Assembly (NCBI RefSeq): GCF_041296385.1
Contig: NC_091013.1
Coordinates: 67,859,563 to 67,923,562 of the forward strand
Reading direction: 5' to 3'
DNA: 64,000 nucleotides
Source of the DNA: Aphelocoma coerulescens
Taxonomy: Eukaryota; Chordata; Aves; Passeriformes; Corvidae
Shown here in pieces: positions 50,701 to 56,900 of this stretch; position 1 is the first letter of the stretch; each line of letters starts with the position of its first letter. The notes under the pieces are model-generated. The model worked only from the letters and a program-made list of their open reading frames with translations. It ran no database searches and had not been told where the DNA came from. Both the position numbers and the translations under genes were made by a program.

Positions 50701-50957
50701 AAGGCCCACTGAACTAGCACTTGTGAAAGTAGCAGCACGTGCCAGCAGTGTGTACCAGCATGTGCAGTGTAGTAGCAGTCTGAAACTAGAGCAAAACAGC
50801 AACTCACCCTCTGCAGTTACTGGTTCAGATTTGCGAGACCTCACTGTAACAGAGGCAGCTTTGGACAGGTCGGTTCCAGTCCTCCAGACACGCACCTCAA
50901 TGTAGCCAGCACTCTCATCAACATAGTATTCATCATTTCCAAAGTAGAATGCTGGTT
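14285..50957 (-). CDS. FREM2: FREM2, 3' part (18 coding exons, C-terminal 1,165 residues)
   Basis: FREM2 is a large single-pass membrane protein of the Fraser complex. With FRAS1 and FREM1 it is deposited at epithelial basement membranes and holds epidermis to dermis; loss in humans causes Fraser syndrome/cryptophthalmos (established knowledge). Exons, in transcript order, are 50957-50808, 48895-48686, 48496-48299, 46276-46112, 46026-45844, 42045-41915, 41024-40866, 39967-39664, 37115-36984, 36367-36036, 26526-26334, 24093-23989, 22813-22686, 22596-22462, 18049-17923, 17727-17540, 16592-16446 and 14797-14285. All have AG acceptors and GT donors, all phases match, and the total is 3,500 nt with no internal stop. 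The translation closely matches what I recall of vertebrate FREM2 rather than FRAS1 or FREM1: three Calx-beta domains, a long C-terminal ectodomain, a transmembrane helix and a PDZ-ligand tail. The N-terminal signal peptide, CSPG repeats and first two Calx-beta domains are not in the window. The span given includes introns. Confidence 0.96.
14288..14299 (-). other. FREM2: C-terminal PDZ ligand S-S-E-V
   Basis: The last four codons before the stop read S-S-E-V, a class I PDZ ligand (S/T-x-V). In FRAS1/FREM2 the C-terminus is the docking site for GRIP1 PDZ domains (established knowledge). Confidence 0.8.
14390..14470 (-). other. FREM2: Predicted transmembrane helix of FREM2
   Basis: About 27 codons rich in Ile, Val, Leu and Ala (starting [12 protein letters not shown]) followed directly by K-W-K, a stop-transfer signal. 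It is the only long hydrophobic segment near the C-terminus. Confidence 0.9.
14639..14653 (-). other. FREM2: Basic R-R-Q-K-R proprotein-convertase-type site in FREM2
   Basis: Exon residues 49-53 read R-R-Q-K-R followed by G, matching the furin-type R-x-(K/R)-R pattern, in the extracellular stalk about 56 residues before the transmembrane helix. Cleavage here would release the ectodomain. That Fraser-complex ectodomains are shed is known in outline; use of this exact site is my inference. Confidence 0.6.
14798..16445 (-). other. FREM2: FREM2 intron
   Basis: 1.65 kb between the last two coding exons; carries the diverged CR1 3' fragment at 15090-15310 and is otherwise AT-rich. Confidence 0.9.
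15090..15310 (+). mobile_element. CR1 3'-end fragment (diverged)
   Basis: The plus strand carries the typical 3' coding end of CR1: residues resembling [19 protein letters not shown] followed by [14 protein letters not shown]. It is diverged and lacks the terminal 8-bp repeats. It sits in the last FREM2 intron. Confidence 0.7.
16446..16592 (-). CDS. FREM2: FREM2 coding exon (about exon 23): C-terminal ectodomain
   Basis: 147 nt, phase 0 to phase 0, visible residues 947-995. It encodes [20 protein letters not shown] and ends K-V-D-S-T-P-L-F-Q. This exon has no methionine near its start, so it is easily missed by a scan that demands an ATG. Acceptor ATGCAG, donor GTATGA. Confidence 0.95.
16921..16967 (+). 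repeat. (ATTTC)n pentanucleotide microsatellite
   Basis: Nine consecutive copies of ATTTC with one interruption (ATTCC in the middle), in the FREM2 intron 16593-17539; on the transcribed strand it is (GAAAT)n. Confidence 0.97.
16991..17007 (+). repeat. Short telomere-like TTAGGG tract
   Basis: TTAGGGTTAGGGTTTAG, two perfect vertebrate telomere units, 24 bp after the (ATTTC)n tract. Too short to call a true interstitial telomere. Confidence 0.5.
17540..17727 (-). CDS. FREM2: FREM2 coding exon (about exon 22): C-terminal ectodomain
   Basis: 188 nt, phase 1 to phase 0, visible residues 885-946. It encodes [24 protein letters not shown] (read in two parts), [23 protein letters not shown] and ends Y-R-F-K-I-V. 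Three cysteines again suggest disulphides. Acceptor TCACAG, donor GTAAGT. Confidence 0.96.
17923..18049 (-). CDS. FREM2: FREM2 coding exon (about exon 21): C-terminal ectodomain
   Basis: 127 nt, phase 0 to phase 1, visible residues 842-883. It encodes [21 protein letters not shown] and [14 protein letters not shown]. Acceptor TTTTAG, donor GTATAA. A 4.4 kb intron containing a CR1 copy lies before it and a 195 bp intron after it. Confidence 0.95.
18601..18650 (+). repeat. Short tandem duplication (20-22 bp unit)
   Basis: TCTTTTTATGCTAGTATTT occurs twice in a row, 22 bp apart, in the intron 18050-22461. Confidence 0.85.
19053..19078 (+). repeat. 13-bp tandem duplication
   Basis: GCAACAGGATCTG occurs twice in direct succession in the intron 18050-22461. 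Confidence 0.9.
20070..20620 (-). mobile_element. CR1 retrotransposon fragment, reverse orientation
   Basis: The plus strand shows the reverse complement of a CR1 3' region: ACCAGGTTGCTCAGAGCCCC, then CCATCCAACCTGGCTTTGAG, TCTAAATCTACCCTCTTTTA, and AACAGGTCCATGTCTTTCTA. The order matches a CR1 inserted in the same orientation as FREM2 (minus strand). It lies in the intron between the exons at 18049 and 22462. Confidence 0.9.
22462..22596 (-). CDS. FREM2: FREM2 coding exon (about exon 20): C-terminal ectodomain
   Basis: 135 nt, phase 0 to phase 0, visible residues 797-841. It encodes [16 protein letters not shown], then [20 protein letters not shown]. The Y-T-V-K-L-x-x-C strand and the second cysteine look like a paired beta-sheet with a disulphide (inference). 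Acceptor TTCCAG-type (GTCCAG), donor GTACCA. Confidence 0.95.
22686..22813 (-). CDS. FREM2: FREM2 coding exon (about exon 19): C-terminal ectodomain
   Basis: 128 nt, phase 1 to phase 0, visible residues 755-796. It reads [18 protein letters not shown], then [20 protein letters not shown]. The exon is only 89 bp from the next one (intron 22597-22685). Acceptor TTCTAG, donor GTAAAA. Confidence 0.95.
22814..23988 (-). other. FREM2: FREM2 intron
   Basis: 1.2 kb, AT-rich, with an A run at 23875-23890 on the plus strand; no repeat family recognised. Confidence 0.9.
23989..24093 (-). CDS. FREM2: FREM2 coding exon (about exon 18): C-terminal ectodomain
   Basis: 105 nt, phase 1 to phase 1, visible residues 720-753, the smallest exon in the window. 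It encodes [19 protein letters not shown] and [10 protein letters not shown]. Acceptor TGGCAG, donor GTAAGT. No sequence oddity is visible. Confidence 0.95.
24094..26333 (-). other. FREM2: FREM2 intron
   Basis: 2.2 kb, no recognised repeat or exon. It ends at the unusual GTCGGT donor. Confidence 0.9.
26334..26526 (-). CDS. FREM2: FREM2 coding exon (about exon 17): C-terminal ectodomain
   Basis: 193 nt, phase 0 to phase 1, visible residues 655-718. It contains [34 protein letters not shown], and [12 protein letters not shown]. The donor is CAAG followed by GTCGGT, which departs from the consensus at +3 and +4; the acceptor is TTGTAG. The reading frame across the junction to the next exon still gives the expected G-S-L-F-P-T-S, so the position is secure. 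Confidence 0.95.
27920..28215 (-). mobile_element. CR1 retrotransposon fragment, reverse orientation
   Basis: The plus strand begins CACAGAATCAAAGAATTGTT (the CR1 3' terminus reversed), continues with CAGTCCAACCCCCCTGCCAA and CAGGTGGGTTTTGAATG and ends after CTCACCCTGTCACTGGGAAC. About 300 bp, 3' end only, in the 9.5 kb FREM2 intron. Confidence 0.9.
29120..29630 (+). mobile_element. Possible ancient CR1-like fragment
   Basis: Degenerate sequence with the order expected of CR1: GAGCACTAGTGAGAGCTTAT followed by CTGGAA, later AGGACAAAGGCTGAGAGGGA, and finally CTCCTTCTAGCTCAGTACC. Similarity is weak and by eye; a profile search is needed to confirm the family. Confidence 0.4.
36036..36367 (-). 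CDS. FREM2: FREM2 coding exon (about exon 16): C-terminal ectodomain
   Basis: 332 nt, phase 1 to phase 0, visible residues 545-654; the longest internal exon in the window. It includes [31 protein letters not shown], a Y-Q-Y-S-P-T-I-R-G segment, [10 protein letters not shown] and [11 protein letters not shown] at the end. Three cysteines suggest an extracellular disulphide-bonded fold (inference). It is followed by the 9.5 kb intron. Confidence 0.97.
36368..36983 (-). other. FREM2: FREM2 intron
   Basis: 0.6 kb, AT-rich, with TA-rich sequence near 36595-36650; nothing else recognised. Confidence 0.9.
36984..37115 (-). CDS. FREM2: FREM2 coding exon (about exon 15): C-terminal ectodomain
   Basis: 132 nt, phase 1 to phase 1, visible residues 501-543. 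It reads [16 protein letters not shown], then [24 protein letters not shown]. Being symmetric, it could be skipped without a frameshift, although nothing in the sequence shows that it is. Acceptor begins after TTAG; donor GTATGA. Confidence 0.95.
37116..39663 (-). other. FREM2: FREM2 intron
   Basis: 2.5 kb; contains a G/T-rich low-complexity stretch at 38095-38155. An open frame of 166 codons on the plus strand (37856-38356) has no recognisable family. Confidence 0.88.
39664..39967 (-). CDS. FREM2: FREM2 coding exon (about exon 14): C-terminal ectodomain
   Basis: 304 nt, phase 0 to phase 1, visible residues 399-499. It starts [14 protein letters not shown], contains one N-glycosylation sequon (N-N-T in E-N-I-N-N-T-L-T), [13 protein letters not shown], and [10 protein letters not shown]. 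The W near the start and the C-A-A-R-A-V strand resemble a fibronectin-III-like beta sandwich; that comparison is my inference only. Acceptor CTGCAG, donor GTAAGA. Confidence 0.96.
39968..40865 (-). other. FREM2: FREM2 intron
   Basis: 0.9 kb, AT-rich, with the 13-bp tandem duplication at 40747; no other feature. Confidence 0.9.
40747..40772 (+). repeat. 13-bp tandem duplication
   Basis: CTAATATGTGTGA occurs twice in direct succession, about 95 bp beyond the donor of the exon at 40866 (intron 39968-40865). Confidence 0.9.
40866..41024 (-). CDS. FREM2: FREM2 coding exon (about exon 13): end of Calx-beta 5 and linker
   Basis: 159 nt, phase 0 to phase 0, visible residues 346-398. It begins [10 protein letters not shown], the last strand of the fifth Calx-beta domain, and continues into [15 protein letters not shown] and G-Y-P-V-I-C-I-T. 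From here on the protein enters the long C-terminal ectodomain of FREM2, for which I know no named domain. Acceptor TGCCAG, donor GTGAGT. Confidence 0.96.
41025..41914 (-). other. FREM2: FREM2 intron
   Basis: 0.9 kb, AT-rich; nothing recognised. Confidence 0.9.
41915..42045 (-). CDS. FREM2: FREM2 coding exon (about exon 12): second half of Calx-beta 5
   Basis: 131 nt, phase 1 to phase 0, visible residues 303-345. It contains [32 protein letters not shown] (split here for clarity: strand, acidic turn, closing strand), then [11 protein letters not shown]. This exon ends the run of phase-1 symmetric exons that encode the Calx-beta block. A 3.8 kb intron with an LTR insertion precedes it. Confidence 0.97.
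42542..43981 (+). mobile_element. ERVL-type solo LTR (interrupted)
   Basis: A GC-rich block unlike its AT-rich surroundings. It starts TGTGTGGCAAGGCTTTGGTA and ends with ...CAACTCTTACA, with TG at one edge and CA at the other. Its interior shows repeated units around 'ctgcagcccatggag' and 'gcaggacctgtggcccc', an AATAAA at 43791-43796 after GGTTTGATTGGT, and the block GTGAGTGACCTCTCCCTGTT. I recognise this order from an LTR family common in neoavian genomes. No internal retroviral coding region is seen, so it looks like a solo LTR. No clear 5-bp target duplication is visible. It lies in the FREM2 intron 42046-45843. Confidence 0.65.
42739..43163 (+). mobile_element. Second LTR inserted in the ERVL-type LTR
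   Basis: The outer LTR appears to read ...CTGCTGCAC directly into AGCAGCTGGG... in other copies (from memory). Here 431 bp intervene. The insert starts TGATGAGGCTGA and ends ...CCACATCA (TG...CA), has an AATAAA at 43093-43098 near its end, and is flanked by CTGCAC and CACCAC, a 4/6 match that could be a decayed 6-bp target duplication as made by ERVK-type elements. Medium-to-low confidence. Confidence 0.45.
44380..44575 (+). mobile_element. Possible ancient CR1/L3-like 3' fragment
   Basis: CTTCAAACCAGGACTGGATG followed about 120 bp later by CTGATTAAGTGATCTAATGA and TCCTTCCAATCCTAAG resembles the 3' end of old amniote CR1 elements (the ...GACTGGATGTTCTTTCTAA... and ...GATGATCTAATGGTCCCTTC... 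blocks). Short and diverged; by-eye assignment. Confidence 0.45.
45844..46026 (-). CDS. FREM2: FREM2 coding exon (about exon 11): first half of Calx-beta 5
   Basis: 183 nt, phase 1 to phase 1, visible residues 242-301. It starts [15 protein letters not shown] and carries [18 protein letters not shown], the clearest Calx-beta signature in the window ([10 protein letters not shown]). The intron separating it from the previous exon is only 85 bp (46027-46111), so the two probably splice by intron definition. Acceptor TTACAG, donor GTAGGA. Confidence 0.97.
46112..46276 (-). CDS. FREM2: FREM2 coding exon (about exon 10): second half of Calx-beta 4
   Basis: 165 nt, phase 1 to phase 1, visible residues 187-240. 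It contains [17 protein letters not shown], a strongly acidic Calx-beta loop and closing strand, then [12 protein letters not shown] (with one N-glycosylation sequon, N-E-T) and ends I-R-D-D-A-D. The glutamate run E-E-E-E-E is a visible feature of this copy. Donor GTAAGA, acceptor TTGCAG. Confidence 0.96.
47087..47184 (+). repeat. 49-bp perfect tandem duplication
   Basis: Two adjacent copies of a 49-bp unit starting CGAAGAACCAGACCAGAATG and ending TGCCTTTCC (47087-47135 and 47136-47184), with no mismatch seen. It lies in the FREM2 intron 46277-48298 and looks recent because the copies are identical. Confidence 0.95.
48190..48262 (+). repeat. A-rich low-complexity tract
   Basis: Runs of AAAACAAAAC, AAAGCAAAGG and similar, on the minus strand a T-rich tract, 40-110 bp beyond the donor of the FREM2 exon at 48299. 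Confidence 0.8.
48299..48496 (-). CDS. FREM2: FREM2 coding exon (about exon 9): first half of Calx-beta 4
   Basis: 198 nt, phase 1 to phase 1, visible residues 121-185. It starts P-K-M-Q-F-K-E-P and contains [11 protein letters not shown] followed by [11 protein letters not shown] and V-T-F-L-P, the region corresponding to the D-G-x-A-x-x-G-x-D-Y stretch of other Calx-beta repeats. The intron between this and the previous exon is very short (48497-48685, 189 bp). The acceptor is GCCCAG and the donor GTAAGT. Confidence 0.96.
48686..48895 (-). CDS. FREM2: FREM2 coding exon (about exon 8): second half of Calx-beta 3
   Basis: 210 nt, phase 1 to phase 1, encoding visible residues 51-119 with split codons on both sides. 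It contains G-V-D-Y-V-G-I-S, then [19 protein letters not shown], the acidic loop and closing strand of a Calx-beta fold, and ends I-N-D-S-V-S-D. Together with the preceding exon it makes one complete Calx-beta domain of about 120 residues. A run of A residues (T on the sense strand is opposite) lies just beyond the donor at 48663-48677. Confidence 0.96.
48896..50807 (-). other. FREM2: FREM2 intron
   Basis: 1.9 kb, AT-rich, with TA-rich runs near 50140-50190; no repeat family recognised. Confidence 0.9.
50808..50957 (-). CDS. FREM2: FREM2 coding exon (first visible, about exon 7): first half of Calx-beta 3
   Basis: 150 nt, entered with two bases of a split codon and left with one (phase 1 to phase 1). 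It encodes visible residues 1-49, starting P-A-F-Y-F-G and containing the acidic [10 protein letters not shown] strand that opens a Calx-beta domain, then V-W-R-T-G-T-D-L-S. The acceptor is CACCAG and the donor GTGAGT. The partial first codon reads xAA, which fits Glu in the family. Calx-beta domains are calcium-linked beta-sandwich folds of about 100-120 residues. The preceding exon is not in the visible sequence as far as I can tell. Confidence 0.95.
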
Positions 50958-53900
50958 CTGGTGAAAGAGGAATAATGTCCATAAATGCTTCTTTACCTTA
51001 CACTGAAGTTAACAAGAGACGATAAAATCCCCATTAAACAATGGAGAGCACTTTGCTCATTTCAGTAAGTGAAATAAAGCTTTTTTTTTTCTAAGATTTA
51101 GAATTCTTCTAGCTATACTTGGCTTCTTTTCAAGTATCAGTTTGTATGGTTTTAGATAGCAATTGTTATGTCAGCACTGTGCTCTTTTTCTTGCCTCCTA
51201 CATTTTCAACTTTTTGTGTCAGCATGTGTGAAGCTGTGTGCAAAACAAAATGTGTTATCTCATTAAACTTGTTTCAGTTGAGTCCTGTGCACAAGCCAGA
51301 AAATTCTTTGCATTTCTCACTTTGGTGCAAACATACAAAGGTGAATACAGATAATGAAACTAACTTGAATGTTCTCACAGATTCCTGTTTCTAAAACCAG
51401 ACTGGAACATGACATATAACTGGAGCTACTCTTGGTAATGTTTTCCAGCTAACTAAAGGAGCAAATACTTAATTTTAGTTTCCCCACATCTAGCATTTAA
51501 AACAAAATCAATCTTATTTCATCTAAACTGAAATGTGAACAGTCTTTATCTTAATACTGAAGTTCGACAGTTCATAAGAATGAAGAGAAAAAAGCAAAGT
51601 AGGTTAAGAGCTATTCCACTTAACAGACACATTGTTTACCTTCATTTTTCCTCCCTTTTCCAGTTTTCCTATCCACAGTAATTTCACAAAGTAAACAGCC
51701 TTAAAAACATATCCCAGCTTCATCCTGGATGTATATCATCTCCCCTTTTCTATCCATTCCATTCCTGTTTCAAACATGCAAGATTAATCATGCACAGCCA
51801 GTGCCTCAGATTTCCCAGTGCACAGCACAAATCACAGCTACCTCCCACAAGTGTAAAAAGACCTACACAAGTTCTCCTTGAGCTTCATCACAATTTTCTT
51901 ATGCTGTCTTGTGAGAATTTATTATAATCATGAGGCTACAGTATCACAAATGTGTTTGAAATACCATGCAGCATACGGTCAACTTGAATTCAGTTGAAAA
52001 AGATCACAGCAATTGCTCAGTGCTCTGAGTAGCACCATAGGTACTTCCCCTTCACCAAGCATGGAAGAAAGCAAAAAATTCAAAGGAAATGACTGGAAAA
52101 GTTTATGGCTAAGCCTTCCACACAGAAAAGGAACAACTTACCCAAAGGAGGAGACCTAAATCGTTTTTAATGGTAAATGGAAGTTGGGATCATCATTTCT
52201 ATAAGTCAGATTTTTATGAGATTATATGTCTGATGCAAAAGCTATGACATCTATGACAGTGGAATAAATGTTTTGGAATTGAAGAACCACCACAGCGTAT
52301 GGCAACAATCTCCTCTGGTAGATTGCTGAACAATGTAAAATAGCAACTTAATTAAAACTAACCAGAAATAATATAAAATTTTTTCTTAGTTATTACTAAG
52401 CAAAAACTTCATCTGAGAAAGCAGCGGTTCATAAGCATTTTGAAACTGTATTCAAGAGTGAAACTGCAAGTTTTGGAGAAAAGAATTTTCTCTTCTGCAT
52501 TCAAGATTTTTCTGTATTTCACAACTAATAAAATAAAAAAAACCCAAATGTACTCCTTTATATTCCTCATCAGTGAAACAACTGCAGCTGCCTCTCTACT
52601 TTTCTGCTAAAACTGAAATAATGCAAAAAATTGATGGAACTGAAAAATAGTGCAGATTCATAGATCTGTTTGAGCATTATCAAGGCCATCAGCCTTTGCA
52701 GGATGAAAGACAAACCTGGAAGAAGTCTAACTTTGGAAGATGAAAACCTTGTCAGTTCCAATTTAATTTTTTTTTTTAAATTCAAGAATATGTGTATTTA
52801 AACATGTGTGTGTTTATGTGCACAGACAGACACACATGGATCTTACTTTATTTGCCCACAGAGGCTGGCTTGTCAGTAGTTGTTTTTATACTTGGACTGC
52901 GGAGCTCTTATCTGAAACATTTTTAATAGGTGAACAGGATACACCCTCTGTACCTTTTGTGTAACTACTATTAACTTTGATGAGAGTTCCACTTACAGGG
53001 ATACTGAAGCATTGGATATTAGCTCTGCAAAGCAATGTGCCATTTCAGACATACAATGTTCTTCTAAATTCTTAAGATGGACAAAGACTTTCCCAGCCTC
53101 TAGACAATAAAAATACAGAATGCCTACTAAGACCAAATGGTTACTAATGTGCCAATAGTTAGATAATGGCAGTTAAAAAAATTATCAATTCTAACACATG
53201 TCATTTCTTAAACAAGTATGCTTAGAGTTCAGCACACTTTCCCAAGTCTAACCTTGTTCTTATGTCCCAGTGGTTCCAGAACTTGATCTGGACTTGGCTG
53301 CACCTTATTTTAAACACTTAAGTGAGAGATACTCACATGGACCCTGCTTGCTCTCAGTTTGCAAGGACAAAGACAGGCCATTCCAGGTTTCCCAGCACAA
53401 TGAGCATACAGGACAGGTGGAATGGCTCACTCACTGCAATCAGGAAAATCTGAGGAGGTGTGGAAGCATTTCCTTCTACTTACTGGCTACACAGGGAACT
53501 TAGATGATCTGCCTTAAACTAGATGGAAGGCATAAAATAAAATATTGTTTATTTCTTATAGCATTATCCTAATGCTTGCTTTACTGGTGCTGAAGAAGAA
53601 TCCTCACACAGTGTTCATTCCTGTTTTCACAGCCAAACAAAAAAAATATCTAAACCCTCAGCTAGCATGCCTTGTTCTTCACAGTGAGTTTTTCACACTT
53701 TTTGAGGTATGTATATTCAATGAAAGACACATTCTGCATGGTTACCCATCCTAGGAAACAAATCCTTACAAATGTTTTCTAAATTCATTTCCTGTAAGCT
53801 GTGTTAGTAGCTCCCCAGGGGCAGTAGCAAAGCCAAGCTCCTAACAGGGGAAGCATTGTCTGTTTCAGGTCATGTCTGGAAAACACTGCTCAATGACTGC

Positions 53901-56900
53901 AGGCTCACTTACAGCAGACCTTTAATCTAGTAATCACTCTGAAGAGAGACTACTGCAAATTTAATGGTTCCTCTTAGAGAAATAAGAGGAAGTTTTCTAA
54001 GGGTTTTTTTTTGTTCAGACCCACAGGTTTCACTGGCATGAAGTTACAATAATCAGAGGAGAAAGGTTAGGAGCTTTAATCCCAGGTTTCTTGGCAGAGA
54101 AATAAAAACTTTGCCTTGTCCTTGTACTTAGAGAGTCAGAGCCGTATCTCAACTACAGCACTAGTCAGTCATCAAGCAGGAAAACAAACACACTTCTCAT
54201 GTTGTTAGGAACATGTCTAACTTTGAAGGTACATCGTCAAATCAGTGTGATAGCACAAAAATGTTTATTTCCAAAGAAGCTTTACATTTTAAAATTATAT
54301 CCTTATAAACTGCTTTAAGGAGACATTGCAAAAGAGTAGATTGTTTTTAAAAAATCCTGTTGGCAGGATATTTAGGACAAACACAAAAGAACAGACTCTT
54401 TCGTGCTGGCACCTTGATAAGGCTTAAAATTTAAATGAACTTCAGTGATATATGCTGCCAGTGATGCACACACACATATATATATTCTCAGGAGGAAACA
54501 AATAATAGAAGAAAACAGACATGCCATTCTAACATATTCAGACACTGGAACCAGGAGAAGCAGTCTTTACAAATGAACTTATGGCTCATCTTTTTTAGTG
54601 TTAAACTGTCTATTCCTAAAAGCTTTTGCCTTCCTTCTTTCCACAAACAGCACAAAAAAGGCTATGATGTGAACATTATGAGTTGCCAGAGCTACTGCTA
54701 CTGCTGCCAGTAGCAGAAGTCTGTTGTGGTAATCCAGAGGTGCAAACCACTTCTCTGCAAGCCTACAAGCCTGTTCTGGTACAGTCTGGACATGCTAGGG
54801 CCATGCTGAGTCCAAAGTAATGAGCCCTGATGGCTGGCACAGCTCATTAACTTGGACATAAAACCAGACAAACACAGCCAGATTTGGCTGGACCTGATCT
54901 GGCTCATACTCAGGCAACATATACATCCCTACACAATGCCCACTTGCATTTCAGGATCACAGCTGGTGTTAAAGGACTGATCTGCTGAGTCTGTAACATA
55001 ACAGATTCCAATGTTACAAACATGAATTGTGTGTGTTGTAGGTAGATCAGTTAAGAATGAGAGTTCCATTAAATGTAAGAAGGCATGAGCATTTACTGTT
55101 TAATAGCAGTAAAGGTGAACTTCTGAAATCTCTCTCTCATATGTACGTGTTAATAGCAGCAAAAGAAAAGCTCAGAGAAACCTTCCATTACAAAAAACTT
55201 TATATTAAGACAATATCAAAGAGGACTTTAAAATATGAAACTAGATAGCACCATTCTGCAGCTATTTGCACACACTTGAAACTTTGCAAGCAACTGAGCT
55301 TGCATTTAGCACAATGAATTTAATTTGCCAAGTAATTTATTTTCACTGAATGCTGTAGAAGCAGGGGTCAAGATTACAGTCAAAGCGCAGTTCTGTAGCA
55401 GATACCTACTGTGCAAATGCCAATTGCTTTTTATTTGATGTGGTCAAAACAGATTACTTTACAAATTCATATATTGCAATCTTAACAGCTTTCATCTTCT
55501 TAGCACTGTTGTCATAACTTTTGCAATCATAAAGAAAATTCCCCTCAGAATCAAAATGGCTAGTTTCAGCCAAATTGACACAGACATTATCTTAAGCAAA
55601 TAATGTCTACTTTTCCATTTGTCTCAACAGCCCACTTCTGTCTATTGACTTAAAAAGGTTTTTTTAAACAATACTGCAAACACTATAACAGGTAATAGGA
55701 CAGATTCAAATTAATGCAATCTTCACCAAACACAGTTCGATTTTGTAAGGAAATCAGTTTCTTTTTAAATCCACTATGGCAGTGCCATACATTGATTAGA
55801 CTGGCTCATCACTTAATTACTCTCATTTTATGCAACTTAACCCAGTAATTTCAGTAGAGTAACATGTTGTGAAGCAGCAACTGCTATGAACAACATTATA
55901 TATGATTCACGTTTAATTAATTTATGATACACACTAATTTAGCATAACACTTTACATTTTAACTCACCCTTTATGTTAAAGTGCATCCATGCTTCAGTTT
56001 CTCTAGACACAGTACCATCACAAGCAGCACCTGTCTGGCAGGCTTGGAGTCCATATCTACACTCCCTGCTACATCAATAAGCAAAACTCAAATGTGAGCA
56101 AAGTAGCACACTAAAGGAAGCAGATTACAGCTCTAGCTGCAAGACTGAGGATGGCAGTGAGATGGCTACAGTGACACCCCATCTCTGGTCACTTGCTCTT
56201 TCCTTCTTGACAGCCTGCAGTGTTCTTTGTAGCCTGGAAAACAGAGCTAATTCTGATTTTGCCTAATGTCAGGCTGCCGATCATAAATGGTCCTGTAGCA
56301 GCTCAATGAGCTACAGAGTATTCCTGAACAATGGAGAATAAAGAGATCTGAGTGTACGAGGCCAAGCTGTAGCTCAACTCATTGAAGATGTGTGCCTTTA
56401 AAATCAAAGGGAATTTTTCAACAATTAATTAATTATTATGTATAAGATAGTAATGAGCAGTCTTAAATTGCTTCCCAGCTACAAACAGCATGTTAGCAAA
56501 AAGGCTAATCTATGAGTTTGATTCTCCCAAGTGGCCTTCCCCTGAAGCAATTAATTTACCTTTGTTGGTTTGCTAAGAAACATTGCTACCTTTCCAAAAC
56601 ATCAAATTCATATATTGGTAAACTAACATATACATGAAAACATTTATTAGTAGAGTAGTATTTTTATGATTCTTCCACACACCCTCAGGATATAACCTAC
56701 AGACCTTGATATCACTGGAACTATTACGGGTGTTGGAGGAGTTTTTCCTGTGTGAAGTCTGAGGACGGGGCCAAAGTATTTTTTCTGCTGTAAGTACATC
56801 AAGCTCCAATCATCTGCCTAAACCATTCCATACTCAGGTAATTGCCTCATTTACCAATGGAAATAAAAATATAAAGACTAACAGATGAAGAAACAAACAC

